From JACVRW01 sp963734365 (GTDB taxonomy: Bacteria > Actinomycetota > Thermoleophilia > Solirubrobacterales > Thermoleophilaceae): a DNA stretch of 64,000 nucleotides. Positions 1-10,336 of the stretch are shown here, piece after piece. Where the stretch lies: assembly GCA_963734365.1 (NCBI GenBank), contig CAVTGV010000007.1:319249-383248 (forward strand). The letters are read 5' to 3'. Made by a program: the position numbers and the translations under genes. Below the pieces are notes generated by a model that was not told where the DNA came from, did not search any database, and was given only the letters and a program-made list of their open reading frames with translations. How positions within the stretch are numbered: position 1 is the stretch's first letter; every line of letters begins with the position of its first letter.

Positions 1-13
1 CGACGGCTACCAC

Positions 14-3000
14 ATGGAGCTGCGGCTCAGCGCTCTCCCGCTGTGGCGGGTGAGTGTCCTGGGCAACAACTACGAGCGCTACCGGGCTCAGCGAGACGTG
101 CTCTACCGGGTCACGAGAGGCCAGCGATCCCTGTCCGCGCGCGAGGCGGCGTCGGGAGCGGCGATGCGGGCACTCGGCCGCCGGGCCGGCACCCGTGGCT
201 GGGCCCAGGCGCTTGCCGTGCCGCGCGGGCGCCTACGGCTGCCGGGCCGGTTCGTTCCAGTGGCGGCCCTGCCGCCGGTTCGCGGCGGCTCGCCTTGGCT
301 CCCGACGCTGACCGACATGGCCCCCCTCGTGGCTGCCGCTGCGGTGCTGGCGGTGGCAACCGTCATGGCCGTACGCTCCGCGCAGCGCTATCGCACGCGC
401 GCCCGAACGGCCACTCGCCGCCGGCACGGCAAGGGGCCAACGCGCGTTCGCGGCCGGCAGCTGGTGGCTCGGGCGGACTCGTCCGGTGTCGGTGACTCGA
501 GCGACGGTCACGGCGGGCGCCCTTCCCGCCGTGCCGCTCGCCACGGAGGCGAGCTGGAGGCGCTGCGGATCCGCCTGAGCGAGGCTCAGGAAGCTGTCGC
601 CCGGGCGCGCTTCTGGCCGCTCGCCTTCACCGGCTGGACCATCGATCAGCTCCTCGCCGACAGGACGCTCGCGCGCGAGGATGCGGAAGCACTGGTCGCA
701 GACGTCCTGGGTTCGTCGCTCGAGGCCCGCGGCGAAGGCGACGTCGAGCAGCTCAACGCTCGCCTTAACGGTCGCCCGGCGCCTGCTCCGCTGCCTCGCG
801 TGCTGCGCCAGGCGGAAGCCCACCGGGCGATGGTCCAGCGCTACGAAGAGCTCGAGCGGCGCCTCCGAGAAGCCAAGCGCCGCCGGCCCGCGAGCACGCG
901 GCGCGCGGAGACGGCGCTGCTGCGCGCGCCGGTGAGCCTCCCCGCGTGGATCGAGCCGCTCGTCGCCGAGCCGGAGGTCCACCTGATGCGACGCGAGTTC
1001 GCGCGTTGGCTGGGCACGCGCCCGGCACAGCTGGACGAGCTCGAGCGAGCTCGCGCCGCCGCCGCGGGCAGGAACGATCCCACGCCGCTCCCGCCATCGC
1101 TGCGTCACGCTTGGGCGCTGCGTGTGCTGGCGAAGCTCCTCGAGCAGGCGGACGAGCGCGGCGAGGACGGGCTGACCGGTCTGGAGCGGGCAGAGCGAGA
1201 GCTCGAGCTCGAGCGCGAGCGGGCGATCGCCGGGCTCGCGGGAGGCTCGCGCCGCCGCGCCGAGCTGGCGGCGGCCGCCCCCGGACTGCTGTCCCGGCCG
1301 GCGCTGCGGCGCGCACTCACAGTCGTGCGCCGCGCCGAGCTCGCTCTGCGGCGCCAGCTCGAGGCCGGTCGTCCCGACCTACGCCCAAGGCCCACCGAGA
1401 GGAACCTGAGTTGGTCGATCGTCGCTTCGACCGGCGTCCTCTACGGCGCGTTCTACGGCAACGTGCTCGTGGGCGACTGGCAGCGCATCCAAAGCGGCTT
1501 CATGGACGCGCCGGTGTGGTTCGCGATGCAGCTGGGGGCGGCCCTGATCGCCTTGCCGCTGATCAATCTGGCCAAGACCGTCGGCCGCGCTACGTTCATG
1601 CTCGGGTCGGTGGCCGTGGCCGCCGCCGGCCAGGCCCTCAACGCGATGGCCGGCGAGGCCTGGATCACGTGGGTGGCGGCGGGGCTGATCGGGGCCGGCT
1701 CCATGGCGGGCGTGTACGCCGGCTTCACGTGGCTCGCCGACCGGGTCGATGCCGAGGGCAAGCGCGAGGAACTGGCCGGCCTCACGATCGAGCGCGACCT
1801 CGCCAAACTGATGAGCCGCTACGCGGTCTGGTCGGTGGTTGGTTTGCTGGCGTTCCGCGCGCTGCCTGAGTTGCTCGCCCCGTACTCGTGGCGACTCGCC
1901 GCCGCAGCGCTGGTGCCCGCGGTCCTGGGTTCCGGCCTGCTCGTGTGGACACAGGCGCCGGCAGACCGGATGCCGAAAATGAGGTCGACGACGGGTCGGC
2001 GTCCGGGCCTGCGACGCGTCGGGCGCTTCGCATGGCGTGAGCTGCGCAGCGCCTACGCCGCCCCGCTGCGGCTGCTGCGCGAGCGCCCCGACGCACGTCT
2101 CGCCGCCGCCGGCGCCCTGCTGATGGGAGGCGGACTGACCGCGTTCGACGCCCGCTCGAACTCCGCGCTGCGCGCCTACGGCTTCGGCTGGGTCGTGCCC
2201 TGGGCGGGGTTCAACATCCTGGGCGGCACCTTCATCCTCAACGCGCTCTCGCACCTGGCCGATCGCCGTCCGGGTACGTACCTGACGACCGCTGCCGCGG
2301 GAGCAGCTCTGGCCGCGGCAGTCCTGCTCGGTGCGGAGGTGTCCTTCCCGGCGACCGCGGCGTGGCTCGGGGCGATGGTGGCGGGGCACATACTGCTCGA
2401 GGCGTTCGCCACCCAGTACACGATCGGTCAGCCCGTGATCATGAAGCGGCGGGTGCCGCTCGATCAGGGCGTGGCCGTCCAGACGCTCGTCACGCAGGCC
2501 AAGTTCGTCGGCCACACCCTCTTCGCGGGACTGGCCGCCCTGGCCTACAGCAGGTCCTGGGGAGGCAGTCCCTGGGCGGGTGCGATGTTGGTCTCCGGCG
2601 GGGCGCTTGCTGCCGCCCTCGGCATTCACGCTCTCTATCTATGGGTCACCCGGCCGGTTCGGCAGATTCCGGCCGGAGGGGTGTCCGCAACGGGTCCCGC
2701 CGGCCGCCGGCTCGCTGCCGGCGCGCTCCGCGGGCTTGCCGGCATCCGTCACGTGCCGCGCCGGCTGCTCGAGCACGCCATCGCGGCGCTGTGGCGTGTG
2801 GCCGGTGCTGCCGATGGCGTAGGTGACCGTCGCTGGGCACGCGCGGTGCTGCGCCACGCTCTTCACGATGCCGTCGCCTCCGTCCGTGAGGGCAGGGGCG
2901 GCGCAGCCGAGAAGCTCCGCCGGCTGGACCCGCTGCTCGGCGCGGCCGAGGGCGCGGCGCTCGAAGCCCGCCTTCGGCTCGCGTCGATCGCGCGTCACAG

Positions 3001-3352
3001 CGCACGGGCAGAGGTACGCGCTTTGGCCGCCACCCAGGCCCGGTCGGGGCGTCATCACCGGCAGCCGCGCGCCCTTCGCAGCGGAGGGGCGATCGACCTG
3101 GCCGGCGATCCGGTGCGCATCGGGGACCTGGCCTCGCAACCCGAGGTCGCGCGCGACATCCTGCTGCGCGACGCCAAGGCTGCCGTCGAGGCCCGGGCTG
3201 GGGTGACGCTGGTGGCAGAAGGCCGTGCTCCGGAAGCTCTGGCACGCGCGGCCGCCCTGCTCGAGTCGGTGGGCTTCCACGTGTTCGCTCGCTCGAGCGG
3301 ACCCGGCTACCGAGTAGAGGCGCGCCTTGATGGGGGAGAGGCGGGTGGCTGA
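14..3352 (+). CDS. Large MFS-like multi-spanning membrane protein with long charged helical N-terminal region (possibly 5' partial)
   Basis: The frame is open to the left edge, so position 14 may not be the true start. One hydrophobic segment lies near residues 100-120. A charged Arg/Glu-rich, probably coiled-coil stretch spans about 180-450. A block of roughly twelve hydrophobic segments runs from about 464 to 880 and resembles a major facilitator core in length and loop charge. A helical, Ala/Arg-rich cytoplasmic tail of about 230 residues follows. I do not recognise the family and infer no substrate. The stop overlaps the start of the next helical gene by 26 bases, which suggests translational coupling and a shared role. 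The MFS resemblance comes from topology, not from a signature motif. Confidence 0.7.
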   Translation: MELRLSALPLWRVSVLGNNYERYRAQRDVLYRVTRGQRSLSAREAASGAAMRALGRRAGTRGWAQALAVPRGRLRLPGRFVPVAALPPVRGGSPWLPTLTDMAPLVAAAAVLAVATVMAVRSAQRYRTRARTATRRRHGKGPTRVRGRQLVARADSSGVGDSSDGHGGRPSRRAARHGGELEALRIRLSEAQEAVARARFWPLAFTGWTIDQLLADRTLAREDAEALVADVLGSSLEARGEGDVEQLNARLNGRPAPAPLPRVLRQAEAHRAMVQRYEELERRLREAKRRRPASTRRAETALLRAPVSLPAWIEPLVAEPEVHLMRREFARWLGTRPAQLDELERARAAAAGRNDPTPLPPSLRHAWALRVLAKLLEQADERGEDGLTGLERAERELELERERAIAGLAGGSRRRAELAAAAPGLLSRPALRRALTVVRRAELALRRQLEAGRPDLRPRPTERNLSWSIVASTGVLYGAFYGNVLVGDWQRIQSGFMDAPVWFAMQLGAALIALPLINLAKTVGRATFMLGSVAVAAAGQALNAMAGEAWITWVAAGLIGAGSMAGVYAGFTWLADRVDAEGKREELAGLTIERDLAKLMSRYAVWSVVGLLAFRALPELLAPYSWRLAAAALVPAVLGSGLLVWTQAPADRMPKMRSTTGRRPGLRRVGRFAWRELRSAYAAPLRLLRERPDARLAAAGALLMGGGLTAFDARSNSALRAYGFGWVVPWAGFNILGGTFILNALSHLADRRPGTYLTTAAAGAALAAAVLLGAEVSFPATAAWLGAMVAGHILLEAFATQYTIGQPVIMKRRVPLDQGVAVQTLVTQAKFVGHTLFAGLAALAYSRSWGGSPWAGAMLVSGGALAAALGIHALYLWVTRPVRQIPAGGVSATGPAGRRLAAGALRGLAGIRHVPRRLLEHAIAALWRVAGAADGVGDRRWARAVLRHALHDAVASVREGRGGAAEKLRRLDPLLGAAEGAALEARLRLASIARHSARAEVRALAATQARSGRHHRQPRALRSGGAIDLAGDPVRIGDLASQPEVARDILLRDAKAAVEARAGVTLVAEGRAPEALARAAALLESVGFHVFARSSGPGYRVEARLDGGEAGG

Positions 3353-4919
3353 GGTGTCCGACCAGGCGCAGCTCAGGCGCGACCTCGAGCGACTCCGCGA
3401 CGGCCATGGGTTGGTCGAGCCGCTGGCCTGGCTGGAGTCTTCCGAGCGCCTCGAGGACGCTCGGGCGGCGCGCGATCTCGCCCAAGCTGCCGTAAGCGTG
3501 GCCGAGGCTCGGCGGCGCCTGGGCGAGGAACGGCGTAGTGGACCTGGTCGGCTGGCGAAGCTCGAAGCCGAGCTGGACGGCGAGCTCGACGTCCTTTCGA
3601 CACGGCAGGACGCTGACGATCGCGAGGAGCTCACCGCGTTGCTCCGTGAGCTGCGGGACGAGGAGCGCCGCTGGGGACGCGTGACCGAGCTGAACGCGGA
3701 GGTCGAGCGGCTCGAACGCCGGGCCGGCTCCGCCGTCCGGGAGGCCCCGGCGCTTGCGCCCTGGTGGCACGGTGAGCGTGGACAGGCGGCGCTGCGGCGG
3801 CAGGTGTGTCGCGACGAGCCCATTTCACCGCAGGTGCCGCAGCTCGCACTCGTCGAAGCTCTGCGCGAGGTGGCGCTGTCGGTCGCACTCGCCGGCGGGA
3901 TCTCGCCGCGGGAGGACGGGGGGTGGGGGCGCGTGGCCGAGACGTACCGGCAGCTGGTGCGCCGGCGGTCGCGGCTCCAGGCGTTGGAGCTGACGACGCT
4001 GCTGGAGGAGCTCGACGCCGCGTTCACGCTCACCGCGGCCCTCGCCGCTGCTTTCGAGCGAGGCTCCGGCCGCGAGTTGTCGAGTGCTCTCGATGCGGCC
4101 GAACGCCTGGCCGAGGCCAAGGAGCTGGCGCTGCGAGGCGACGCTCCGGACCTGAGCGTGCTCGAGACGGAGCAGCGCTTCGACCACGCCTGGCAGCGGC
4201 TCCTCGCGGACGGCACCAGCGATCCCCACGCCCTCGCGCAGGCGGCGGCGGCACGGGAGGACCTGCGGGAGTCCAGTGCGGCGGCGTTTCAGCTCGGATT
4301 GCTGGGCTCGGCCCGGGAGCGGACAGAGCTCCAGGAGGCCAAGGCCGACCTGTCGCGAATCCTGGGCGAAACGTGCGCGGAACACGAGCGTCGCCAGCGC
4401 CTGTCGGCAAGGACGTGGCGCGATCACCTGGATCGTCGGGCGCCGGCCCAGCGAGCTCTCGTCAGGTGCTGGCGGCGCACCCGGGACCGCGACCGAGCGG
4501 CCGGCCCTCGAAAGGATTCGCTCGATGACGAGCTCGCCCGCGCGCGGGCCGCGATCGCCGAGCGTCCGGGCGCCGGCACCGACCCGGCTGCGCTGGCCGC
4601 GGCCTGGCTTCGCTTCTGGCGACTTGAGGAGCGGAGCAGGGTGATCGCCGAGCTCGAGCGGGGCGGAGGGTCGCTCGGCCACGAGGAGCTCCAGGGCCCG
4701 TTGAGCGACCTGCTGCGAGACGCAGACGAAGCGCGGCGGCTCCCCGGTCTGGCTGCTGCGTACGCAAAGCTCGAGGAGGGTCGGCGGGCCCACGACGCGG
4801 CGGTTGCCGAGGCCCTGCAGCACGTCCTGTGTGCCCGGGCGCGTCTGAGCGGTCTTGCCCGGGCTGCGAGCGAGCGTGTGCGCGAGCTGCGCCTAGTCGA
4901 AAGGATCGCGCCTGACTGA
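3327..4919 (+). CDS. Long helical, probably coiled-coil hypothetical protein
   Basis: This is a 530-residue hydrophilic protein made almost entirely of Leu/Ala/Arg/Glu-rich helix with regular leucines. It has no membrane segment, signal peptide or recognisable enzyme motif. It overlaps the preceding membrane protein by 26 bases. The ATG at 3330 or the GTG at 3345 are alternative starts that would reduce the overlap. Composition resembles the helical N- and C-terminal parts of its neighbour, so the pair may form a membrane-anchored assembly, but this is inference. Function unknown. A small GC hairpin follows the stop. Confidence 0.7.
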   Translation: MMGERRVAEVSDQAQLRRDLERLRDGHGLVEPLAWLESSERLEDARAARDLAQAAVSVAEARRRLGEERRSGPGRLAKLEAELDGELDVLSTRQDADDREELTALLRELRDEERRWGRVTELNAEVERLERRAGSAVREAPALAPWWHGERGQAALRRQVCRDEPISPQVPQLALVEALREVALSVALAGGISPREDGGWGRVAETYRQLVRRRSRLQALELTTLLEELDAAFTLTAALAAAFERGSGRELSSALDAAERLAEAKELALRGDAPDLSVLETEQRFDHAWQRLLADGTSDPHALAQAAAAREDLRESSAAAFQLGLLGSARERTELQEAKADLSRILGETCAEHERRQRLSARTWRDHLDRRAPAQRALVRCWRRTRDRDRAAGPRKDSLDDELARARAAIAERPGAGTDPAALAAAWLRFWRLEERSRVIAELERGGGSLGHEELQGPLSDLLRDADEARRLPGLAAAYAKLEEGRRAHDAAVAEALQHVLCARARLSGLARAASERVRELRLVERIAPD

Positions 4920-4941
4920 GCAGCCGGATTGACAGCGTCGC

Positions 4942-4954
4942 GCGGGCCTCCCGC
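4942..4954 (+). terminator. Weak hairpin after the helical gene
   Basis: A 5-bp perfect stem (GCGGG/CCCGC) with a 3-base loop is followed by TTGTCCT. It lies 23 bases after the preceding stop codon. It has a short stem and no real T-tract, so it is only a plausible terminator. Confidence 0.3.
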
Positions 4955-5017
4955 TTGTCCTGGTGCGCCAGGAATTGGCGAACCTCATAGGCGGACGGTG
5001 TACGTCGCGAACCCGCT

Positions 5018-5057
5018 CTGAGAGCGGCTGAGAGCGGTGGTCAACGCGCTGTTGACC
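5018..5057. promoter_or_regulatory. Tandem repeat plus perfect palindrome upstream of the alginate lyase gene
   Basis: CTGAGAGCGG occurs twice in tandem at 5018-5037. It is followed by a perfect inverted repeat, GGTCAAC-gcgct-GTTGACC, at 5039-5057, about 65 bases upstream of the lyase ATG. The position and symmetry suggest a binding site for a dimeric repressor or activator of the lyase. No dedicated regulator is adjacent, so the cognate protein is unknown. Confidence 0.5.
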
Positions 5058-5121
5058 GCGCGCTCGAACACGCGCGCGCGCGGGTGGAACATGCCCCTGC
5101 GATGAGGCAGGCTGGGTCGCG

Positions 5122-6312
5122 ATGACCGATCCCCGCCCAGCAGAAGACGCGCTCACCGCAACCGCCGGGCTGCGGCGCCGGCGGATCACGAGGCCCGTCG
5201 GGCTGGCGCTGCTCTCCGGGGCGGGGCTGGTTGCCGCCGTGCCGGGGGTCGCGCAGGCGACCACCCGCGCCCCACAGGACCGAACGGTGCGGGCTGTGGG
5301 CGGGCCGGCTGAGGAGACGGTCATCGACGCACCGGCCCGAGAGACGGTCACCGATGGCCTGGGTGACGAGGTGTCGCCGCCCGCTCCCTCGGCACCGCCC
5401 GCTCCCCCCGTTGCGACCACTCCCGTTGCGGCCACTCCCGCGGTCCCGACCGCCCCTCCGCCGGCGCCCGTCCCGGCGGCCGAGGTGCCCGCGGCGCCGG
5501 CCATCACCGACCCACCCGAGCCGGACGATCCGCCGGAACCTCCCAGCGAATCCGAGGCAATGGCTCCGGAGACCGCGCAGGTTCCGGAGGCCGAGGACAC
5601 CGAGGACGCCGAGGACACCGAGGACACCGCCGAGGCCAGCCCCCGGAACCTCACACCCGCGACGGGGCCAGTCAATCTCCAGCCCTGGAAGCTCCAGCTG
5701 CCCGTGGGCGACGAAGAGAGCCCCGATGAGATCGAACAGCCGGCCCTCAACGAGTACCAGTCGAATTGGTTTGCCAAGGAGGATTCCGGTGCACTGCGTT
5801 TTCGCGCACCGGTTAACGGTGTGACCACCAGCGGGTCCGACAACCCCAGGTCGGAGCTCCGGGAGATGTCCGCCGACGGCCAGGACGAGGCAGGGTGGTC
5901 CACGAGCGAGGGCACGCACACGCTGGAGATCGAACAGGCGATCACTCGCCTTCCGGAGGGCAATCCGCGAGTCGTGGCCGGCCAGGTTCACGGGGAAGAC
6001 GACGACCTGTCGGTGTTCCGCCTGGAGGGGTCCAGCCTCTACGTCACGAAGGGCAACGACCCGCACTACCGCCTGATCACCAGCGACTACGTCCTGGGCA
6101 CGCCGTTCGAGGCGAAGTTCGAGGTCGGCGGCGGCGAGATCAAGGCGTATTACAACGGGGAGCTCAAGGCCACCATCGAGCAGGAACCCGATGCCGCCTA
6201 CTTCAAGGCCGGGGCCTACGCCCAGGCGAACTGCGACAACACCGAGCAGTGCACGGAGGGCAACTACGGTGAGGTGAAGATCTACGGACTCAAGGTCTCC
6301 CACCAGGACTGA
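5122..6312 (+). CDS. Secreted polysaccharide lyase family 7 (alginate lyase)
   Basis: Cleaves alginate or a related uronate polymer by beta-elimination outside the cell. Residues 1 to about 46 form an Arg-rich signal peptide ending near VAQA. A long Pro/Ala-rich, then acidic linker (repeated EDTED) follows to about 180, and the catalytic beta-jelly-roll occupies about 185-396. All three PL7 signature motifs are visible: RSELRE at 243-248, QVH at 288-290 and YFKAGAYAQ at 360-368, which supply the Arg, Gln/His and Tyr of the active site. In characterised PL7 enzymes QVH rather than QIH tends to go with polymannuronate preference, so substrate choice is inference. It stands alone with its own upstream palindrome, with no visible transporter or uronate catabolic genes nearby. 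Confidence 0.92.
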   Translation: MTDPRPAEDALTATAGLRRRRITRPVGLALLSGAGLVAAVPGVAQATTRAPQDRTVRAVGGPAEETVIDAPARETVTDGLGDEVSPPAPSAPPAPPVATTPVAATPAVPTAPPPAPVPAAEVPAAPAITDPPEPDDPPEPPSESEAMAPETAQVPEAEDTEDAEDTEDTAEASPRNLTPATGPVNLQPWKLQLPVGDEESPDEIEQPALNEYQSNWFAKEDSGALRFRAPVNGVTTSGSDNPRSELREMSADGQDEAGWSTSEGTHTLEIEQAITRLPEGNPRVVAGQVHGEDDDLSVFRLEGSSLYVTKGNDPHYRLITSDYVLGTPFEAKFEVGGGEIKAYYNGELKATIEQEPDAAYFKAGAYAQANCDNTEQCTEGNYGEVKIYGLKVSHQD

Positions 6313-7295
6313 CCGGCTGCACACCGTCGACGACCGCGGCGGCCAGCTCCAGGAAGGCGAGATTGGTGGCCTTGCCAAGGCGGCTCGGGTCCACCTCGCC
6401 GCCGACCGCCAAGTGAGGGTCGTACGGCACTTGGATCATCTTGCGGCAGTGCGACCGCAGTTGCGTGGTCAGATCGTGCATGTCGATCGGCGGGGGTGGT
6501 GCGGCCGCGTTGATCACGGCCACGCTCCGGGCGGCGAGCTCTTCGTGTCCGTTCGCCCACAGCCACTCGAAGGTCGCGCCCGCCGTCCGGGAGCCCTCGA
6601 TGCTGGGGGGGACGACCACCACGACCTGTTCAGCGCCTTCCAGCACCGCCCGGGTGGCGGGATGGTTGATGTTGGGCCCTGTGTCGATACAAAGAACCTC
6701 GTAGTGCGGCTCGACCAGCTTCAGGAGCCGGCGCACGTCGTCGTCGTCCATGAGCGCGGAATAGCGTTCCGGGTCCTCCGGCGTTGCCACCACCTCCAGC
6801 CCGCTGGGTGCGCGGTGGGTGAAGGACCGGACGTCTGCGGTGGAGCGGAGCTCATCCTCGTGCTCGAGGAGCTCCCGGGCGTGATGGCGGGTGGTACGTC
6901 GGATGCGGTGGGCCAGCGAGCCGGCCTCGGGATTGCAGTCGACGGCCAGCACGTGATCGCGCCGCTCGGCGAGCGCGTGTCCGAGCATGAGCGCGATGGT
7001 GCTCTTGCCCACCCCTCCCTTGCGAGACAGCACGGCAACATGTCCGCAGCCGGCGATCGGGGCCGCGGCCTTCGCCTCGAGGGCGCGAAGCCTGGTTTCC
7101 GCGTCGCCCGGTTCTACCGCGATGGTCCCTCGCGAGAGCCGAAAGAGGAGTCCGCGCCAGCCCTGCTGGGGCTCCGCCGGCGGACTCGGCGGCTCGTGTC
7201 CGCGGCTCCGCGGCAGGCTCGGCCGAGGGCTGCGGCCCGGTCGCGCGGTAGCTCACCGCCTGGTCACGCTTGGGGCTGTAGGTGATTCGCGGCAA
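6290..7295 (-). CDS. MinD/ParA-like P-loop ATPase, apparently frameshifted near its N-terminus
   Basis: Deviant Walker A motif KGGVGKST lies just after VAVLSR. DCNPEAG and the hydrophobic LCIDTGP stretch correspond to the switch regions. The type matches the proline-tailed MinD-like ATPases of actinobacteria (EspI-like). The only standard in-frame start (GTG at 7033) falls inside the P-loop strand. The same frame stays open back to 7253 and encodes a family-like proline-rich linker (PPSPPAEPQQGW) and a WRGLLFRLSRG segment, but has no start codon. A plausible beginning (TTG at 7295, then PRITYSPKRDQAV) is in another frame, so one base is probably gained or lost near 7190-7230. Its 3' end overlaps the convergent lyase gene by 23 bases. 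Confidence 0.75.
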
Positions 7296-7430
7296 GACCC
7301 GAGTATGAATTCGATTCTGTCCGGTCCGGGTCGCGGTTTGTGAACGCGTGATCACGGGGCCTGATCTCCGCGCGGGTGGAACTCTTTGCCCGCTAGCTGC
7401 GTCCTCAGGAGAAATGAATCCGAGGCCGGC

Positions 7431-10336
7431 GTGATAGCGGGGCGGGAGGAGCAGGTCGCTGTTCTCACGGCTGCGCTCGAACGCCTGGACAGAGGGCACG
7501 GCGGTTGCGTGGCGCTCACCGGCGAGCCGGGTGTGGGCAAGACCCGGCTCGTCTCCGAGCTCCGTGCGCACGCCGAGCGGCGCGGGCAGCTGGTGTTCGA
7601 CACCAGCCTCGGGTCCAAGCGGATGGCCGAGCTCAGGTCGTTGTCCCAGGCTCTCGACAGCCTTTGCAACGAGCGCCGTTTCGCCCGGGCCGCCGAGCGC
7701 TATCGCCGGTACGGCGCAATTCGCAGCCTGCTCGAGGGCCTGGCGCGGCGGGGGCCGATCGTTCTGGTCTTCGACGACCTTCACCGGGCAAACGCCGCCG
7801 CGCTCGATTTCGTCGCCCACCTGCTGCGCCGACGCATCGATGGTCCGTTGTTGCTGGTCCTGGCCTACCACCGCCCGCTGGCGTCGCGGAGCTTGGCGAG
7901 CGGTGTTGCGAGCGCAGCTCGCGAGGGCTTCCTCACCTCGATCGAGCTTTCGCCCCTCGGCGATCGTGAGGCTCGGGGGGTCCTCGGCGACGGCCTGGAC
8001 CCGCTCACCGCCGAAGCGATCCTGCGCGACTGCCGCGGAAATCCCTTCTACCTCACTGAGCTGGCCCGCGGGGCGCGGAGCGGCCGACGCGAGCTCCCAG
8101 CGGTGGTGCGAGATGCGATCGCAGACGAGCTGAGCTCGGTTTCGCCGAGGGCGCGCACCGTGCTGCGGGCGGCCGCGGTGGTCGACGGTTCCTTCGATCC
8201 GGAGCTGGTGGCACGGGTCGCCGGCATCGATCAGGCGGCGGCGCTGAAGGCGCTTGATGAGCTGGTCGAGCGCGACCTCGTGCGGGCCGAGCCGGTGCCC
8301 GGCCGTCTGACGGTGAGGCACCCGGTGGTGCGCCGGGCGGTCTACGAATCAGCCGAGGTTGCCTGGCTCGACCAGGCGCACGCGCGCGCGGCAGATGTAC
8401 TCGCCGGTCGCGGAGCGCCCGCGCCGGCCCGAGCCGATCACGTGGCCCGTGGAGCACACGCCGGCAACGGTGAGGCGCTCGGCGTGTTGAGCGACGCCGG
8501 TAGGAACGCCGTCTCGGACGACCCGGCCGGCGCTGCCCGCTGGCTGGCCGCTGCGCTGCGGGTGTTGCCGCAGGAGGCCGATGCGCAGCAGCGCCTCGAC
8601 CTGATCGTGCCGCTCGCACTTTCGCTCGGCTTGACGGGGCGCGTGGACCAAGGACGCGCCGCGCTCGCCGGGGCGCTGGAGCTCCTCCCACAGGATCCCG
8701 CTCTCGCCGTGGCTGCGGCACGGCTGGATCACATGCTGGGGCGACCGAGCGACCACCGAGCTCTGCTGGACGGGCCGCTCGAGCTCGCCGTGGACCACTG
8801 GTACGCAGGTGAGTGGGGTGATGTCTGCGGCCAACGCCTCGGAGGAGCTGTCCCGCGCGCGGACGGCCGGAGAGCGGGGGCGGCATGTGCACGCGGCCGC
8901 GCTGGTCGCGCTCTGCGAGCTTCACGTGGGCGCCGTCGAGCGCGCCGCCGAGATCGCCGACGAGGCGAGCGCGGTGGTTGACGACGCGTCCGACGACGAG
9001 CTCGCCGCGCGAATCGAGGCGCTCATCCCGCTTGGCCTGGCCGAGATCGGCCTGGAGCGCTACGCCAGCGCATCCACGCACCTCGAGCGGGCAACCGCGC
9101 TCGCGCGCTCCACCGGCCAGGATGTCTGGGTTGCCCACCTGACCGCCCTGCGGGCGCGCGCCGAAGCCGTTCGCGGAGCGCTGCGCACGGCCGAAGGGCT
9201 CGTGCAGCTGGCGCTCGGGTCGGCTCTCCCCGCCCAGGACCTGCCGCTGGTCTGGGCACTCACCCACTACTGCGAGCTGGCGAGCGTCCGCGGCGATCGG
9301 TCCACGCGCGCGCCGAGCCGGCAAGCGAGCCGTCGCGGTGCGCCGACGTGTTCCCCACGGGCCACTCACCTGGCCCTCCGGATGCACGCTGGCGGGCGTA
9401 CGCATCGACCTGGGGGACCCGGACCGCGGCCGGGACGAGATATTGCGCGAAGCCGGCGGTGATGAGCTGACCGGCTTGGAGCCGGCATGGCGACCGCACT
9501 GGTGGGAGGTCCTGACGGGCGCCGAGCTCGCCTCCGGGCGCATCGAGGCAGCAGCCGAGTGGGCCGATCGAGCGGAGTCCGCGGCGAATGCGCTCGGGCT
9601 GGCCGGGGCGCTGGGCGAGGCCCGGCGCGCGAGGGCCGCGGTATGGCTGGCTATCGGCGAGACCTCGGAGGCAGCGGCTCTCGCGCTCGAGGCCGCCGGC
9701 CTCTTCGAGAGCGTCGACCGGCCCGTGGACGCGGCGCGCGCGCGAGTGTTGGCCGGTCGCGCGTTCGTTCAGGCCGGCGACCGTGCGAGCGCCGCGGCCG
9801 AGCTGCTCGCGGCCCACGCACAGTGCAATGCCTGCGGAGCCGTCCGCCATCGAGACGAGGCGGCGCACGAGCTGCGGCGGTTGCGAGGTTCACTCAATGG
9901 CGGCCAGTCCACCTCGGCGGCGATCGGGATGGGCCTGAGCGAGGACGAGCGCGAGCTCTGTGAGCTCGTGGCCAACGGTCTCACCAACCGCGAGATCGGC
10001 ACGAGCATGTTCGTGAGCGAGAAGACGGTAGAGCGCCGCCTGACGAGGATCTTTCGCAAGCTCGGCGTGGCGTCACGCGTGGAGCTTGCGGCGACCGTGC
10101 GTACGCGGCTGGATCAGCCGCGCCCCGGCAGCCTGACCTCGCGGGCGGTGAACTCGCCTGCGGCACGCCCGCCCGCCGGCTCGGACGGAAGCATCCAGGC
10201 GCGCAGGCTCCCCGTGTGCACGTCCGGCTCGGCGCAGAACAGCAGGCGCTCCCGTGCGCCGGCCCCGGTCGCATCCGACGCCGACTCGGCGAGCTCGGTG
10301 TCAGCCGCGCGGATCAAGCGCTCCACATCGCGGTAG
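7431..10336 (+). pseudogene. LAL-type LuxR transcriptional regulator (AAA ATPase plus LuxR HTH), broken by two frameshifts
   Basis: The reading frame moves twice but homology is continuous. The first part (GTG 7431 to about 8815) carries Walker A GEPGVGKTR and Walker B-like IVLVFDDLHR, typical of ATP-binding MalT/LAL regulators. The middle (about 8815-9310) is helical TPR-like sequence. The last part (about 9320 on) ends in a LuxR helix-turn-helix with LSEDERELCELVANG and TNREIGTSMFVSEKTVERR. The shifts lie near 8815-8825 and 9300-9345. After the HTH the frame runs on about 70 codons, antisense to the next gene, where a one-base shift would give a stop near 10134. Either two or three sequencing indels or a true pseudogene. 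TTG at 7386 is an alternative start. Confidence 0.85.

Noticed and set aside
4929..4960. TTGACA as a -35 element upstream of the alginate lyase
   Set aside because: No -10-like sequence at 16-18 bases, and it overlaps the small hairpin after the preceding gene.
5066..5082. CG-alternating run as a Z-DNA or repeat element
   Set aside because: Short alternating CG runs are common by chance in DNA this GC-rich.
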